From contig JAQUVD010000018.1 of assembly GCA_028693555.1 (NCBI GenBank), forward strand, positions 1 to 64,000: a stretch of 64,000 nt of DNA. Reading direction: 5' to 3'. Positions 35,373 to 44,668 of this stretch are shown one piece after another. Numbering within the stretch: position 1 is the stretch's first letter; each line of letters starts with the position of its first letter. The notes under the pieces were generated by a model. The model had not been told where the DNA came from and ran no database searches. It was given only the letters and a program-made list of their open reading frames with translations. Origin of the DNA: Hespellia sp. (lineage in GTDB: Bacteria; Bacillota; Clostridia; Lachnospirales; Lachnospiraceae). The position numbers and the translations under genes are program-made.

Positions 35373-37988
35373 ATGAATTATGGAAAAACAGGAGCCTCGA
35401 AGAGGCAAAAAGATATTTCTTCTAAAACTAACATGAAAAAGAAACGAGTCGGTGTCCGCTTATTCAAGGCTCTTGTAATCTGTGCTCTGCTTGCGATGAT
35501 TATTGGTGTTGCAGGAGGTGCATTGTTTGTCAAGAAGATTTTGGATGACACTCCGAATGTTTCACCGGAAGAGGTTGTACCGCAGGGCTACACCACCTTT
35601 GTCAGGGCAGAGGACGGTACCGAGCTTGAAAGATTTGTTACAGGTGGTTCGAATCGTATCTACAAGACATTGGACGAGATTCCGGCTGATCTTGGCAATG
35701 CTTTTATTGCAATTGAGGATTCTCGTTTCCTTGAGCATAACGGGATTGATATGCAGGGTATTCTAAGAGCCGGCGTGGTCGGTCTTATGCATGGCGGTAA
35801 CTTTTCAGAAGGTGCCAGTACACTGACACAGCAGTTGATTAAGAACAATGTCTTTACGAAGTTCACCGAGGAGAAGACGTTCTATGACCGACTGGAACGT
35901 AAGATTCAGGAACAGTTCCTTGCCGTAGAAATTGAAAAACAAATGTCCAAAGACCAGATTCTCGAAGCTTATATGAATACCATCAACTTAGGTCAGAACT
36001 GTCTTGGTGTGCAATCTGCTGCGATGAGATACTTTAACAAGAATGTCTCAGATCTCACTTTATCAGAATGTGCAGTCATTGCAGGTATTACACAGAATCC
36101 TACCGCATATGACCCGGTAGTCTATCCGGAAGATAATGCGACCAGACGTAACAAAGTCCTATCGGACATGCTGAAGCAGAAATTAATCACGCAGGAAGCT
36201 TATGACGAAGCAATGGCTGACGATGTATACTCTCGTATCCAGGCAACCTCGTCTACTGCAGATGATTCTCCATACAGCTATTTTATTGATGAATTATCTT
36301 CTCAGGTCATTGATGATTTACAGACAAAGCTTGGTTATTCTTATACACAGGCTTACAATGCGCTCTATAGTGGTGGACTTACCATTACTGCAACACAAGA
36401 TCCAACAATACAGGCTATTGTGGATGAAGAAGCTGCGAACGATTACAATTACCCGGGTGAATTCTATTGGGGCGTTGAGTTAGCTGCTACTGTTACACGT
36501 GCTGACGGAACCGTTGAAAACTATAGTACACAGATGCTTTCCGCTTTCTGGCAACAACAGACCGGCGAACAGTATCCACTGATTTTCAACTCGCAGGAAG
36601 AAGCACAGGAAGCAGTAAATGCTTATATTGCAACATTTAATGTTGCCGAGGGTGATTATCTTGATCAAAAAGTCACCTTTACACCTCAGCCACAGACATC
36701 CGTTGTAGTCATGGATCAGCATACCGGAGAGGTAAAAGCAATCCTTGGCGGTCGCGGAGCGAAGGAATCCAGTCTTTCTTATAATCGTGCAACAGAAGCT
36801 ACAAGACAGCCTGGATCATGTTTCAAGATTTTAGCAGCTTACGCGCCTGCACTTGATACCAACACAGATACACTTGCAACCGTAATCGATGATGCCGCAT
36901 ACGAGACAACCGATACACATAATGAGATTAAGAACTGGTATGCCGGCTATAAAGGAAATGTAACCGTTCGAAAAGCAATTGAACAGTCAATCAACGTTGC
37001 TGCTTGTAAGACCATCGCGGCTGTTGGTACTCAGACAGCTTATAATTATTTAACAGACTTCGGAATTTCAACTTTGGTCGATGGAAAGAATGAAGATTAT
37101 CCGGGATTTACAGATATTCAGGAGGTAACTGCAATTGGTGGTATTACACGAGGTGTATACAACATCGACATGACTGCCGCCTTTGCTTCTATTGCTAACA
37201 ATGGTCTTTATAATGAACCGATTCTTTACACACAGATTTTGGATCATGATGGAGAAGTGTTAATTGATAACACCCCGGACCAGCGTCAGGTTATCAAAGA
37301 TTCTACTGCAGGACTTCTTACAAGTGCGATGCAGGATGTTATGAATCAGGGTACCGGTACTACTGCAAAAATGAGCAACATGCCGGTAGCCGGTAAGACA
37401 GGTACTTCCGATGATGGCGAAGGTGGTTCCAAAGATATTTGGCTTTCCGCTTATACACCTTATTACACATGTACGGTATGGGGCGGATATGACAATAATA
37501 TGCCTCTCAGTGATACGGTATGGCATGAGATTTTATGGAAGAGCATCATGGAACGTATCCATGCAAATCTTGCATATCAGGACTTTGCAATGCCGGCAAG
37601 TATCGAACAGGCAACAATCTGTTCACAGACCGGACTGTTAGCAACCTCAAGCTGTTCCGGTATTACAGAGTATTTTGCGAAGGACAGCCTTCCAACACAG
37701 ACCTGTCCGGGACATGCTTCAACAACGAAGAACAATACTACAACAAACAATAATAGTAACAATAATTCAACTACAGACGGCACAACAACCACCACACCGG
37801 ATTCCGGTACCGACACAAGCGGTGGCACTGGTGGCAGCACTGGCGGTGGCACTGATACCGGTGGCGGCACTGGCGGTGGCACTGATACCGGTGGCGGCAC
37901 TGGCGGTGAGACTGGCGGCGGCACTGGCGGCGAGACCGGTGGTGGCACTGGCGGTGGCGACACTGGCGGTGGTACGACAACTCCGTAG
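35373..37988 (+). CDS. Class A penicillin-binding protein (transglycosylase/transpeptidase, PBP1A family)
   Basis: An 871-residue bifunctional peptidoglycan synthase. A short basic cytoplasmic tail, one span (about 31-52), a GT51 transglycosylase domain (EDSRFLEHNGID near 114, QLIKNNVF, catalytic Glu at EDS) and a transpeptidase domain with SCFK near 480, SIN near 538 and KTGTS near 674. The tail after residue ~790 is a Thr/Asn linker and then Gly/Thr repeats of low complexity. It polymerises glycan and cross-links peptides outside the membrane. Monocistronic: promoter upstream and terminator downstream are both visible. Confidence 0.95.
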   Translation: MNYGKTGASKRQKDISSKTNMKKKRVGVRLFKALVICALLAMIIGVAGGALFVKKILDDTPNVSPEEVVPQGYTTFVRAEDGTELERFVTGGSNRIYKTLDEIPADLGNAFIAIEDSRFLEHNGIDMQGILRAGVVGLMHGGNFSEGASTLTQQLIKNNVFTKFTEEKTFYDRLERKIQEQFLAVEIEKQMSKDQILEAYMNTINLGQNCLGVQSAAMRYFNKNVSDLTLSECAVIAGITQNPTAYDPVVYPEDNATRRNKVLSDMLKQKLITQEAYDEAMADDVYSRIQATSSTADDSPYSYFIDELSSQVIDDLQTKLGYSYTQAYNALYSGGLTITATQDPTIQAIVDEEAANDYNYPGEFYWGVELAATVTRADGTVENYSTQMLSAFWQQQTGEQYPLIFNSQEEAQEAVNAYIATFNVAEGDYLDQKVTFTPQPQTSVVVMDQHTGEVKAILGGRGAKESSLSYNRATEATRQPGSCFKILAAYAPALDTNTDTLATVIDDAAYETTDTHNEIKNWYAGYKGNVTVRKAIEQSINVAACKTIAAVGTQTAYNYLTDFGISTLVDGKNEDYPGFTDIQEVTAIGGITRGVYNIDMTAAFASIANNGLYNEPILYTQILDHDGEVLIDNTPDQRQVIKDSTAGLLTSAMQDVMNQGTGTTAKMSNMPVAGKTGTSDDGEGGSKDIWLSAYTPYYTCTVWGGYDNNMPLSDTVWHEILWKSIMERIHANLAYQDFAMPASIEQATICSQTGLLATSSCSGITEYFAKDSLPTQTCPGHASTTKNNTTTNNNSNNNSTTDGTTTTTPDSGTDTSGGTGGSTGGGTDTGGGTGGGTDTGGGTGGETGGGTGGETGGGTGGGDTGGGTTTP
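37822..37980 (+). repeat. GC-rich tandem repeat coding a Gly/Thr tail
   Basis: Imperfect short repeats based on ggtggcactggcggtggc and actgatacc, with a ~30-bp unit repeated around 37850-37910. They code GGGTDTGGGTGG-type sequence at the end of the penicillin-binding protein. Such repeats can vary in length by slippage. Confidence 0.85.
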
Positions 37989-38000
37989 CTTCTATACTTA

Positions 38001-38035
38001 AAAGGGAATGTTCCGATGAACATTCCCTTTTCTTA
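38001..38035 (+). terminator. Rho-independent terminator of the penicillin-binding protein gene
   Basis: Perfect 13-bp stem AAAGGGAATGTTC with GAACATTCCCTTT, loop CGAT, followed by TCTT on the plus strand, 12 bp after the stop codon. Confidence 0.9.
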
Positions 38036-38050
38036 TTCGCCATGACCTAC

Positions 38051-38084
38051 AAAAGCCCCGCCAATAATAATGGCAGGGCTTTTC
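38051..38084 (-). terminator. Rho-independent terminator of the glucokinase operon
   Basis: Stem AAAAGCCC(T)GCCA with TGGC(G)GGGCTTTT around an ATAATAA-type loop; on the minus strand it ends in a CTTTT run, 17 bp after the glucokinase stop codon. Confidence 0.85.
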
Positions 38085-38100
38085 TTCCTTTATAATTATA

Positions 38101-39045
38101 TTATTTACAATTCTTATCTAACACCAATTTTGCTGCTCCACAGATTCCTGCGTCATTTCCAAGTGTTGCCAGAGAGAACTTCATCTCCTTGTTCGCAAAG
38201 AATGCGCGATCTTGAAACGGCTTTTCAATATAAGACAGAAGTACTTCTCCCGCTTTTGAGACACCGCCACCAATCACGATGATTGTTGGGTCTGCGATCA
38301 CTGCCATATTTGCAATTGCATTTCCCAAATATCGTCCAAACTCTTCTGCAATCTCTTTTGCAACCTCATCTCCCGCTTTTACTGCATCAAATACAGCCTT
38401 TGCAGTTACCTTCTCATGTCTGAGCATGCTTTCTTTCTCATCCTTATTCAGACGTTGATTCGCAAGTCTTACAATTCCAGTTGCCGATGCATATTGTTCC
38501 AGACAGCCAAAATTTCCACAGCCACAGCTTTCTGTCTCTTCGTAGTTCACGCAGATATGACCGATTTCTCCGCCAGCTCCATTCGCCCCTACAACCAGTC
38601 TGCCATCTACAATCACACCACCACCAACTCCAGTTCCGAGTGTAATCATAATCATGTTCTTCTGACCCATGCCGCCGCCTTTCCACATCTCGCCCAAGGC
38701 TGCTACATTTGCATCATTTCCAATCTCTGCGTCCAATCCGGTCAGTTCTTCCAACTCTCGTTTTACTTCTTTATAACCCCATCCGATGTTCGCAGAATCC
38801 TTTACAATGCCCTCTGCATTGACCGGTGCAGGTACGCCCACACCAACACCAATGACATCTTGCTCATTGATCTTATACTCCGCAATCTTCTTTCCAAGTG
38901 CCTCGGCAATATCTGGAAGAACCGCTTCTCCGCCATTCTCTGTATGGCTTACGATTTCCCATTTATCAAGGATCTCGCCGCCCGCTTCAAACAATCCCAT
39001 CTTCGTCGTTGTTCCACCGATGTCTACACCAAAACAATACTTCAT
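38101..39045 (-). CDS. glcK: ROK-family glucokinase
   Basis: A 314-residue cytoplasmic sugar kinase. DIGGTTTKMGLF near residue 6 is the phosphate-binding start; NDANVAALGE near 105, GTGVGGGVIVDG near 135, EIGHICV near 155 and the zinc motif CGCGNFGCLEQYAS near 173 define the ROK family. It phosphorylates glucose with ATP. It is followed by no gene on its strand and preceded, 28 bp away, by hprK, so sugar entry and catabolite control are co-transcribed. Confidence 0.93.
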   Translation of the reverse strand: MKYCFGVDIGGTTTKMGLFEAGGEILDKWEIVSHTENGGEAVLPDIAEALGKKIAEYKINEQDVIGVGVGVPAPVNAEGIVKDSANIGWGYKEVKRELEELTGLDAEIGNDANVAALGEMWKGGGMGQKNMIMITLGTGVGGGVIVDGRLVVGANGAGGEIGHICVNYEETESCGCGNFGCLEQYASATGIVRLANQRLNKDEKESMLRHEKVTAKAVFDAVKAGDEVAKEIAEEFGRYLGNAIANMAVIADPTIIVIGGGVSKAGEVLLSYIEKPFQDRAFFANKEMKFSLATLGNDAGICGAAKLVLDKNCK

Positions 39046-39073
39046 TCTCTCTATTCTCCTACTCTACAATATT

Positions 39074-40009
39074 TTATCTCTTTGCCAGATTCTCCTGTAC
39101 TCTCCGATACAATTCCTGTGCTGCATTGTATCCCATCTGTTTTTGTCTATGGTTAATTGCTGCAGATTCAACGATGATTGCAAGGTTTCGTCCCGGTCGA
39201 ATCGGAATGGTATGACATACAATCTGATTGCCAAGGAACTCTGTGTACTCCTCTTCCAAACCAAGTCTGTCGTATTCCTTATCCTTGCTCCACTCTTCCA
39301 ATGTGATAACAAGATCAATATTCTGTGTTTCTCGTACGCTCTGCACACCAAACAAGGTCTTAACATCAACAATACCAATGCCGCGAAGCTCAATAAAATG
39401 TCGTGTAATATCCGGTGCTGTTCCTACCAGTGTATCCTCACTGACCTTTCGAATCTCAACCACATCATCTGTCACAAGACGATGTCCACGCTTGATTAAT
39501 TCCAAGGCAGCCTCACTCTTTCCAACACCACTGTCACCCATGATCAGTACGCCGACACCATATACATCCACCAGTACTCCATGAATAGAAATGCATGGCG
39601 CAAGCTGAACATTCATCCAGCGAATCAGTTCTGCCATGAAAGAGGATGTCGTTCTGCCAGTCTGGAAAATCGGTGTATTATGCTGCCCGGCCGAATCCAA
39701 AAGAGCCTGATCCGGCTCCATTCCATTACAAAAGATAATGCATGGAATATTGTAGGCCAGCAGGTCATCATAGATCTTAATTCTACGTTCTTCGTCAATC
39801 CCCTGCATATAAGAGTATTCTACATATCCGATAATCTGAATGCGCTCCGAGTCAAAGTGATCATAATATCCGGCGAGCTGAAGTGCCGGTCTGTTAATAT
39901 CCGGTACTGCAACTGTCTTATCTTCCAATTCTACATCAGGTGTGAGATTCTTAAGATCCATTTTCTCGATAATGTCTTTGATCTTCACCTCGTTATTATT
40001 CATGTTCAT
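39074..40009 (-). CDS. hprK: HPr kinase/phosphorylase
   Basis: A 311-residue protein. The N-terminal domain (1-130) is followed by the kinase domain with the P-loop GDSGVGKSEAALEL near 158, the signature LVTDDVVEI and the downstream RGIGIVDV segment. HprK phosphorylates HPr on a serine and reverses this with phosphate, setting carbon catabolite control with CcpA. It lies between uvrC and glucokinase on the same strand with short gaps. Confidence 0.97.
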   Translation of the reverse strand: MNMNNNEVKIKDIIEKMDLKNLTPDVELEDKTVAVPDINRPALQLAGYYDHFDSERIQIIGYVEYSYMQGIDEERRIKIYDDLLAYNIPCIIFCNGMEPDQALLDSAGQHNTPIFQTGRTTSSFMAELIRWMNVQLAPCISIHGVLVDVYGVGVLIMGDSGVGKSEAALELIKRGHRLVTDDVVEIRKVSEDTLVGTAPDITRHFIELRGIGIVDVKTLFGVQSVRETQNIDLVITLEEWSKDKEYDRLGLEEEYTEFLGNQIVCHTIPIRPGRNLAIIVESAAINHRQKQMGYNAAQELYRRVQENLAKR

Positions 40010-40050
40010 GTCATACCTTCTTTCTCCAATTATTCATTGCATTCATTATA

Positions 40051-41904
40051 TCATTCTCTAAAAAACTTGTACACATTCTTTGCAACATTTTCGTTCATTG
40101 ACGGAAGTTTCATCAAGTCTTCCACCGTTGCCTCTTTGATTGCATCAAGATTCATGAATGCCTTCATCAATTCCCTGCGTCTTGCCGGTCCAACACCCGG
40201 AATATCATCCAGAATTGAATGTACCTGTCCCTGACTCCGCAGCTTTCTGTGAAACTCGATTGCGAACCGATGCGCCTCGTCCTGAATCCTTGTAATCAAT
40301 TTGAATCCTTCTGAGCCGCGATCAATCGGAATCTCCACATTATCAAAATATAAGCCTCTGGTTCTATGATGATCATCTTTTACCATACCGCAGACCGGGA
40401 TATTCAATTTCAATTCATCCAGCACTTCTAACGCGATATTGACCTGTCCGCGTCCGCCATCCATCATGATCAAATCCGGGAATGTAGTAAAGCTGCCAAT
40501 CTCACGGCTGCTCTCCCGCTCAGCAAGTCCATGCTGAAATCTTCTCGTCAGCACCTCTCTCATACTCGCATAATCGTCCGCTCCCTGCACGCCCTTGATT
40601 TTAAATTTACGATAGTCATTGCGCTTTGGCTTACCTCTGTCATACACAATCATAGATCCGACCGATGCAAATCCATTCGTATTGGAAATATCAAATGCTT
40701 CCATTCTTCGTATATTTTCAATTCCGAGCAGCTTCTCAATCTCCTTCACGGCACCAATTGTTCTGCCCTCTTCCCGTTTTAACCGCTCTTTATCCTTACT
40801 TAAAACGAGCGCCGCATTATTTGCCGCAAGTTCTACCAGCTTCTCTTTTCTCCCCTTTTGCGGAACCTGTATCGCTACCTTATGCCCCCGTTTCTTTGCC
40901 AGCCATTCCTCCAATACCTGTGCATCCTCCACATCTGTCTGGAGCATCAGTTCTTTTGGAATGTACGGTGTCCCTGCATAATACTGCTTGATAAAGCTGG
41001 AAATGATATCTGAAATCTCTTCATCCTTCGCAATTCGCAGATAAAAATGATCTCGTCCAATCAGTCTTCCACCCCGAATAAAAAAGACCTGTACGACAGC
41101 ATCTTCATTCTCTGTTGCCGCCGCAATGATGTCACGGTCCTCTCCGCTGCTGTCTGTAATCTTCTGTTTCTGTGAAATCTGCCGCACACTCCCCATCAGT
41201 TCCCGGTATTCAATTGCTTTTTCAAACTCCAGCTCTTCAGACGCCTGCGTCATCTTCTCCTCCAATTCCTTCAGGATTGTATCAAAATTCCCATTGAGAA
41301 ATCGGATGACTTCATCAATCGACTTGCGATACTCCTCCTCGGAAATGTATCCCTGGCACGGAGCCTTACACTGCTTGATATGATAATTCAGGCACGGTCT
41401 CTCCTTCCCCGTATCTCGTGGGAGATTGCGGTTACAGCTTCGTATCTGATATAATTTCCGAATCAGATCAATCGTATCTCGCACTGCTCCCGAACTCGTA
41501 TAAGGGCCGAAATATTTCGACTTATCCTTCACCATCTTCCGTGCAAGCATCACACGCGGATACGCTTCCTCCACCGTCACTTTAATAAACGGATACGCCT
41601 TATCGTCCATCAGCATCGTATTATATTTCGGTCTGTGTTCCTTAATCAGATTACACTCCAGCACCAGTGCTTCCAGTTCCGAATCCGTTACAATGTATTC
41701 AAACCTGCGAATATGCGTCACCATCTGATCAATCTTCGCCCCCCGGTTACGGCTGCTCTGAAAGTACTGTCTGACACGGTTCTTCAGGCTGATAGCCTTG
41801 CCCACATAAATAATCTGGTCTGTCTCATCATGCATGATATAGACCCCCGGTTTTCCCGGCAATTTCTTAAGTTCATCCTCTATCACAAAATTATAATTTT
41901 CCAT
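40051..41904 (-). CDS. uvrC: Excinuclease ABC subunit C (UvrC)
   Basis: A 617-residue nucleotide-excision repair nuclease. GIY-YIG domain at the start ([18 protein letters not shown]), cysteine-containing linker ([16 protein letters not shown]), UVR motif near 205-240, RNase H-like endonuclease domain ([20 protein letters not shown]) and helix-hairpin-helix domains at the end ([16 protein letters not shown]). It makes both incisions around damage bound by UvrAB. A TATAAT ends only 6 bp before the ATG and no good Shine-Dalgarno site is present, so the mRNA may be leaderless. Confidence 0.97.
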   Translation of the reverse strand: MENYNFVIEDELKKLPGKPGVYIMHDETDQIIYVGKAISLKNRVRQYFQSSRNRGAKIDQMVTHIRRFEYIVTDSELEALVLECNLIKEHRPKYNTMLMDDKAYPFIKVTVEEAYPRVMLARKMVKDKSKYFGPYTSSGAVRDTIDLIRKLYQIRSCNRNLPRDTGKERPCLNYHIKQCKAPCQGYISEEEYRKSIDEVIRFLNGNFDTILKELEEKMTQASEELEFEKAIEYRELMGSVRQISQKQKITDSSGEDRDIIAAATENEDAVVQVFFIRGGRLIGRDHFYLRIAKDEEISDIISSFIKQYYAGTPYIPKELMLQTDVEDAQVLEEWLAKKRGHKVAIQVPQKGRKEKLVELAANNAALVLSKDKERLKREEGRTIGAVKEIEKLLGIENIRRMEAFDISNTNGFASVGSMIVYDRGKPKRNDYRKFKIKGVQGADDYASMREVLTRRFQHGLAERESSREIGSFTTFPDLIMMDGGRGQVNIALEVLDELKLNIPVCGMVKDDHHRTRGLYFDNVEIPIDRGSEGFKLITRIQDEAHRFAIEFHRKLRSQGQVHSILDDIPGVGPARRRELMKAFMNLDAIKEATVEDLMKLPSMNENVAKNVYKFFRE

Positions 41905-41910
41905 ACCTAT

Positions 41911-41939
41911 ATTATACTTGGTAGCGCGTGAAAGGACAA
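41911..41939 (-). promoter_or_regulatory. Promoter of uvrC placed against the start codon
   Basis: Minus-strand TTGTCC (41939-41934), 17-bp spacer, TATAAT (41916-41911). Only ATAGGT separates the -10 from the uvrC ATG at 41904, so transcription should begin at or within a base or two of the start codon. Confidence 0.7.
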
Positions 41940-42140
41940 GGTGGGATTTGGCTGCTTTTATTTTCGTAATTTCTATAAATAACAGGCATCCACATCAGTT
42001 TTACAGAGAATTCCTAAGAAAGTGTCTGTAAATACGCAAACAATACCAGATTCTTACAGAATGAACATTCATATGCCTCAAATCTTAATAAAAATGGGGA
42101 GATTTTCTTAAAAAATGAAAGTAAAACAGCATATTTAAAG

Positions 42141-42424
42141 AATTTAGTTAGTCGAAGAAACTAGATGAGAGCCTGCGTATTACCCTCACGGACATTAAGC
42201 AGTGTGTTAGAGATAAACAAAAAGAAGCTGTGGAATTTTTGGACTGGAATTTGCTTTCAAAGCAAATTCCAAGTGTTCTCGAGAGTCGTTTTCATCAGAA
42301 AACTACTCGAATAGACACGATGTCCATAAATTTCAAAGCTTCTTTTTGACTTAGCTCTTACACATTGCTTACAGTCCGCGAGGGCAATGCGCAGGCTCTC
42401 ATCGAGCGGCTTCAACTAAATCTA
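42141..42424. repeat. Imperfect ~285-bp palindromic element between ftsH and uvrC
   Basis: The outer arms (about 42141-42240 and the reverse complement of 42325-42424) share gatgagagcctgcg, attRccctc, cggac, aagc, tgtgt and aaaagaagct blocks with scattered differences. Inside are perfect smaller hairpins: ggaatttgcttt with aaagcaaattcc (42247-42270) and a gttttc/gaaaac stem (42288-42302). No conserved gene is seen, though one arm has a ~60-codon frame. It looks like a MITE-like or structured-RNA repeat. The rest of 41940-42140 is AT-rich and shows nothing recognisable. Confidence 0.75.
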
Positions 42425-42426
42425 AT

Positions 42427-44454
42427 CTATAAATCGGCGTCTTCCGGCTCCTTTTTCTCTTCGTCCTCTTTCATCCAATCCGGTACTTCCTTCATTACAA
42501 TACGCCCTTCCTTCGGCTGTATCTTATCGGAAGTGACCTTCTCTTCTTTTTCCGGTTCCGGAATTCCTTTTACCTCACGGAAAATCTTCATGAATTCTTT
42601 TCCTGTGATTGTCTCTTTCTGAATCAGGAATCCTGCAATCTTATCCAGTGCTTCACGGTTCTCACTTAAGAGACGTTTTGCCTCTTCATATGCATCCTTG
42701 AGCATCCTCATGACTTCCTGATCAATCTCTGCTGCGGTTGCTTCTCCACAATTCATCACTGCACGTCCATCGAGATAACGGTGCTGGACAGATTCCAGAC
42801 CCATCAATCCAAACTTTTCTGACATACCGTACTGTGTAATCATAGCTCTGGCAATCTTCGTTGCCTGTTCGATATCGTTGGATGCTCCGGTTGTGATTGT
42901 CTCAAAGATAATCTCTTCTGCCGCACGTCCTGCCAGCGCACCAACCAGCATTGCTTCTAATTCTTTCTTCGTATTGAGGAATTTCTCTTCCTCCGGTGTC
43001 TGCATCACATATCCAAGTGCGCCCATTGTTCTTGGAACGATGGTTATCTTCTGAACCGGCTCGGAATCCTTCTGCAGTGCATTGACAAGAGCATGTCCGA
43101 CCTCATGATAAGAGACGATACGTCTCTCTTCTTCGCTCATGATACGATCCTTCTTCTCTTTACCCACCAGGACAACTTCTACCGCTTCAAATAAATCTGC
43201 CTGACATACCAGTTGTCTGCCATTCTTGACTGCATTAATCGCTGCTTCATTAATCATATTCGCAAGATCTGATCCAACTGCACCCGATGTTGCAAGCGCA
43301 ATTGCGTCCAGATCAACGGTCTCATCCATCTTAACATCTTTAGAATGCACTTTGAGTGTATCAATACGTCCCTTCAGATCCGGTTTGTCAACAATGATTC
43401 GTCTGTCAAAACGTCCCGGACGAAGCAGTGCCGGGTCAAGTACTTCCGGTCTGTTCGTTGCTGCTAATAAAAGCAGACCTTTGTTCGTGTCGAAACCATC
43501 CATCTCTGCCAGTAACTGGTTCAACGTCTGTTCCCGTTCATCGTTGCTTCCCATTGCATTATCACGGCTCTTACCGATTGCATCAATCTCATCAATAAAT
43601 ACAATACAAGGTGCCATCTTCTGCGCTTCTTTAAATAAATCACGCACACGAGATGCTCCGACTCCGACATACATCTCCACAAATGCAGATCCGGAAAGTG
43701 AGAAGAACGGTACCTTTGCCTCACCTGCAACTGCCTTGGCAAGTAATGTCTTACCAGTTCCCGGAGGTCCTACAAGAAGTGCACCTTTTGGAAGCTTCGC
43801 TCCGATTCCGGTATATTTCCCAGGATTGTGCAGAAAATCAACAACCTCCTGTAAAGATTCTTTCGCTTCATCCTGACCGGCTACATCTTCAAATGTAACT
43901 CCCGTCTCCTTCTCGACATACACTTTAGCGTTGCTCTTTCCAATGCCCATCATGCCGCCGCCCTTTGACATCCGCTTCATCACGAGATTAAAGACGACAA
44001 TCACCAGTAAAAGAGGCAGGATCAGAGTGATGAATACTTCCATCATCATCGACGACGCCGTATCCGGTATCTCCTGCTCATATTCGATTCCTGCATCGTA
44101 TAGTGTCTTCGATAATTCATCATTGTTCACAGCACCCGTGTAATAATCCGGTTCTGCTTCTACCTTCTCGCTACCAAGCATCTCACTCAATTCGCTTGCT
44201 GCGTCGTTCTTCGCTGCCTCTTTCGATGTAATGTAAATGCGCGAATTGCCGATTGTAACTTTCTCAATCTTCTCCGCCTTGATCATATCAAGGAACTTGT
44301 TATACGTAATCTCCTTCGCACCCTGACTCTGCATCATTGTATATAATGCCATCACCATTAGTCCTGTGACGATTGTAGTGATGACAATAACCATCCAGCC
44401 CTGTTTTTTGTTCTTTGGATCACGGTTATTGTTGTTATTATTATTGTTCTCCAT
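42427..44454 (-). CDS. ftsH: ATP-dependent zinc metalloprotease FtsH
   Basis: A 675-residue membrane protease; the ATG at 44454 is chosen because AGGAGGAGAG precedes it. An Asn-rich tail, first span (about 20-40), extracytoplasmic domain, second span (about 118-138), AAA domain with GPPGTGKT near 230, FIDEIDAIG and the SRH region ([17 protein letters not shown]), then the zinc protease with HEVGH near 448. It degrades misassembled membrane and regulatory proteins. Its own promoter lies at 44484-44512. Confidence 0.97.
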   Translation of the reverse strand: MENNNNNNNNRDPKNKKQGWMVIVITTIVTGLMVMALYTMMQSQGAKEITYNKFLDMIKAEKIEKVTIGNSRIYITSKEAAKNDAASELSEMLGSEKVEAEPDYYTGAVNNDELSKTLYDAGIEYEQEIPDTASSMMMEVFITLILPLLLVIVVFNLVMKRMSKGGGMMGIGKSNAKVYVEKETGVTFEDVAGQDEAKESLQEVVDFLHNPGKYTGIGAKLPKGALLVGPPGTGKTLLAKAVAGEAKVPFFSLSGSAFVEMYVGVGASRVRDLFKEAQKMAPCIVFIDEIDAIGKSRDNAMGSNDEREQTLNQLLAEMDGFDTNKGLLLLAATNRPEVLDPALLRPGRFDRRIIVDKPDLKGRIDTLKVHSKDVKMDETVDLDAIALATSGAVGSDLANMINEAAINAVKNGRQLVCQADLFEAVEVVLVGKEKKDRIMSEEERRIVSYHEVGHALVNALQKDSEPVQKITIVPRTMGALGYVMQTPEEEKFLNTKKELEAMLVGALAGRAAEEIIFETITTGASNDIEQATKIARAMITQYGMSEKFGLMGLESVQHRYLDGRAVMNCGEATAAEIDQEVMRMLKDAYEEAKRLLSENREALDKIAGFLIQKETITGKEFMKIFREVKGIPEPEKEEKVTSDKIQPKEGRIVMKEVPDWMKEDEEKKEPEDADL

Positions 44455-44483
44455 GTCTCTCCTCCTAAGCACCAATTACTATT

Positions 44484-44512
44484 ATTATAAGTAGAGATTC
44501 CCCATAAATCAA
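44484..44512 (-). promoter_or_regulatory. Promoter of ftsH
   Basis: Minus-strand TTGATT (44512-44507), 17-bp spacer, TATAAT (44489-44484), about 30 bp before the chosen ATG. Confidence 0.75.
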
Positions 44513-44556
44513 TACAAACATTATGAAAATACTGTAAACTTCGGACATTTCCATGC

Positions 44557-44585
44557 TTGTAAATCTCTTAATTATTTAGTATACT
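44557..44585 (+). promoter_or_regulatory. Promoter of the DUF1846 gene
   Basis: TTGTAA (44557-44562), 17-bp spacer, TATACT (44580-44585), giving a leader of about 75 nt before the ATG at 44669. Confidence 0.7.
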
Positions 44586-44609
44586 AGAGAAGAATATTAC
44601 TTATTGAAG

Positions 44610-44639
44610 CGAATTCTAACCAATTCGTTTTTTAATTGG
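44610..44639 (+). promoter_or_regulatory. Overlapping small hairpins in the DUF1846 leader
   Basis: CGAATT (44610-44615) can pair with AATTCG (44622-44627), followed by TTTTTT (44628-44633), a weak terminator-like shape; alternatively CCAATT (44620-44625) can pair with AATTGG (44634-44639). The two stems share 44622-44625 and exclude one another. Both stems are short, so this may be chance. Confidence 0.35.
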
Positions 44640-44668
44640 AGAAATAAAGAACAAAAGAAAGGTATGTT

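Noticed and set aside
37571-38043. Pro/Val-rich and His/Arg-rich minus-strand frames opposite the penicillin-binding protein tail
   Set aside because: They are reverse readings of the Gly/Thr repeat and have no start signals.
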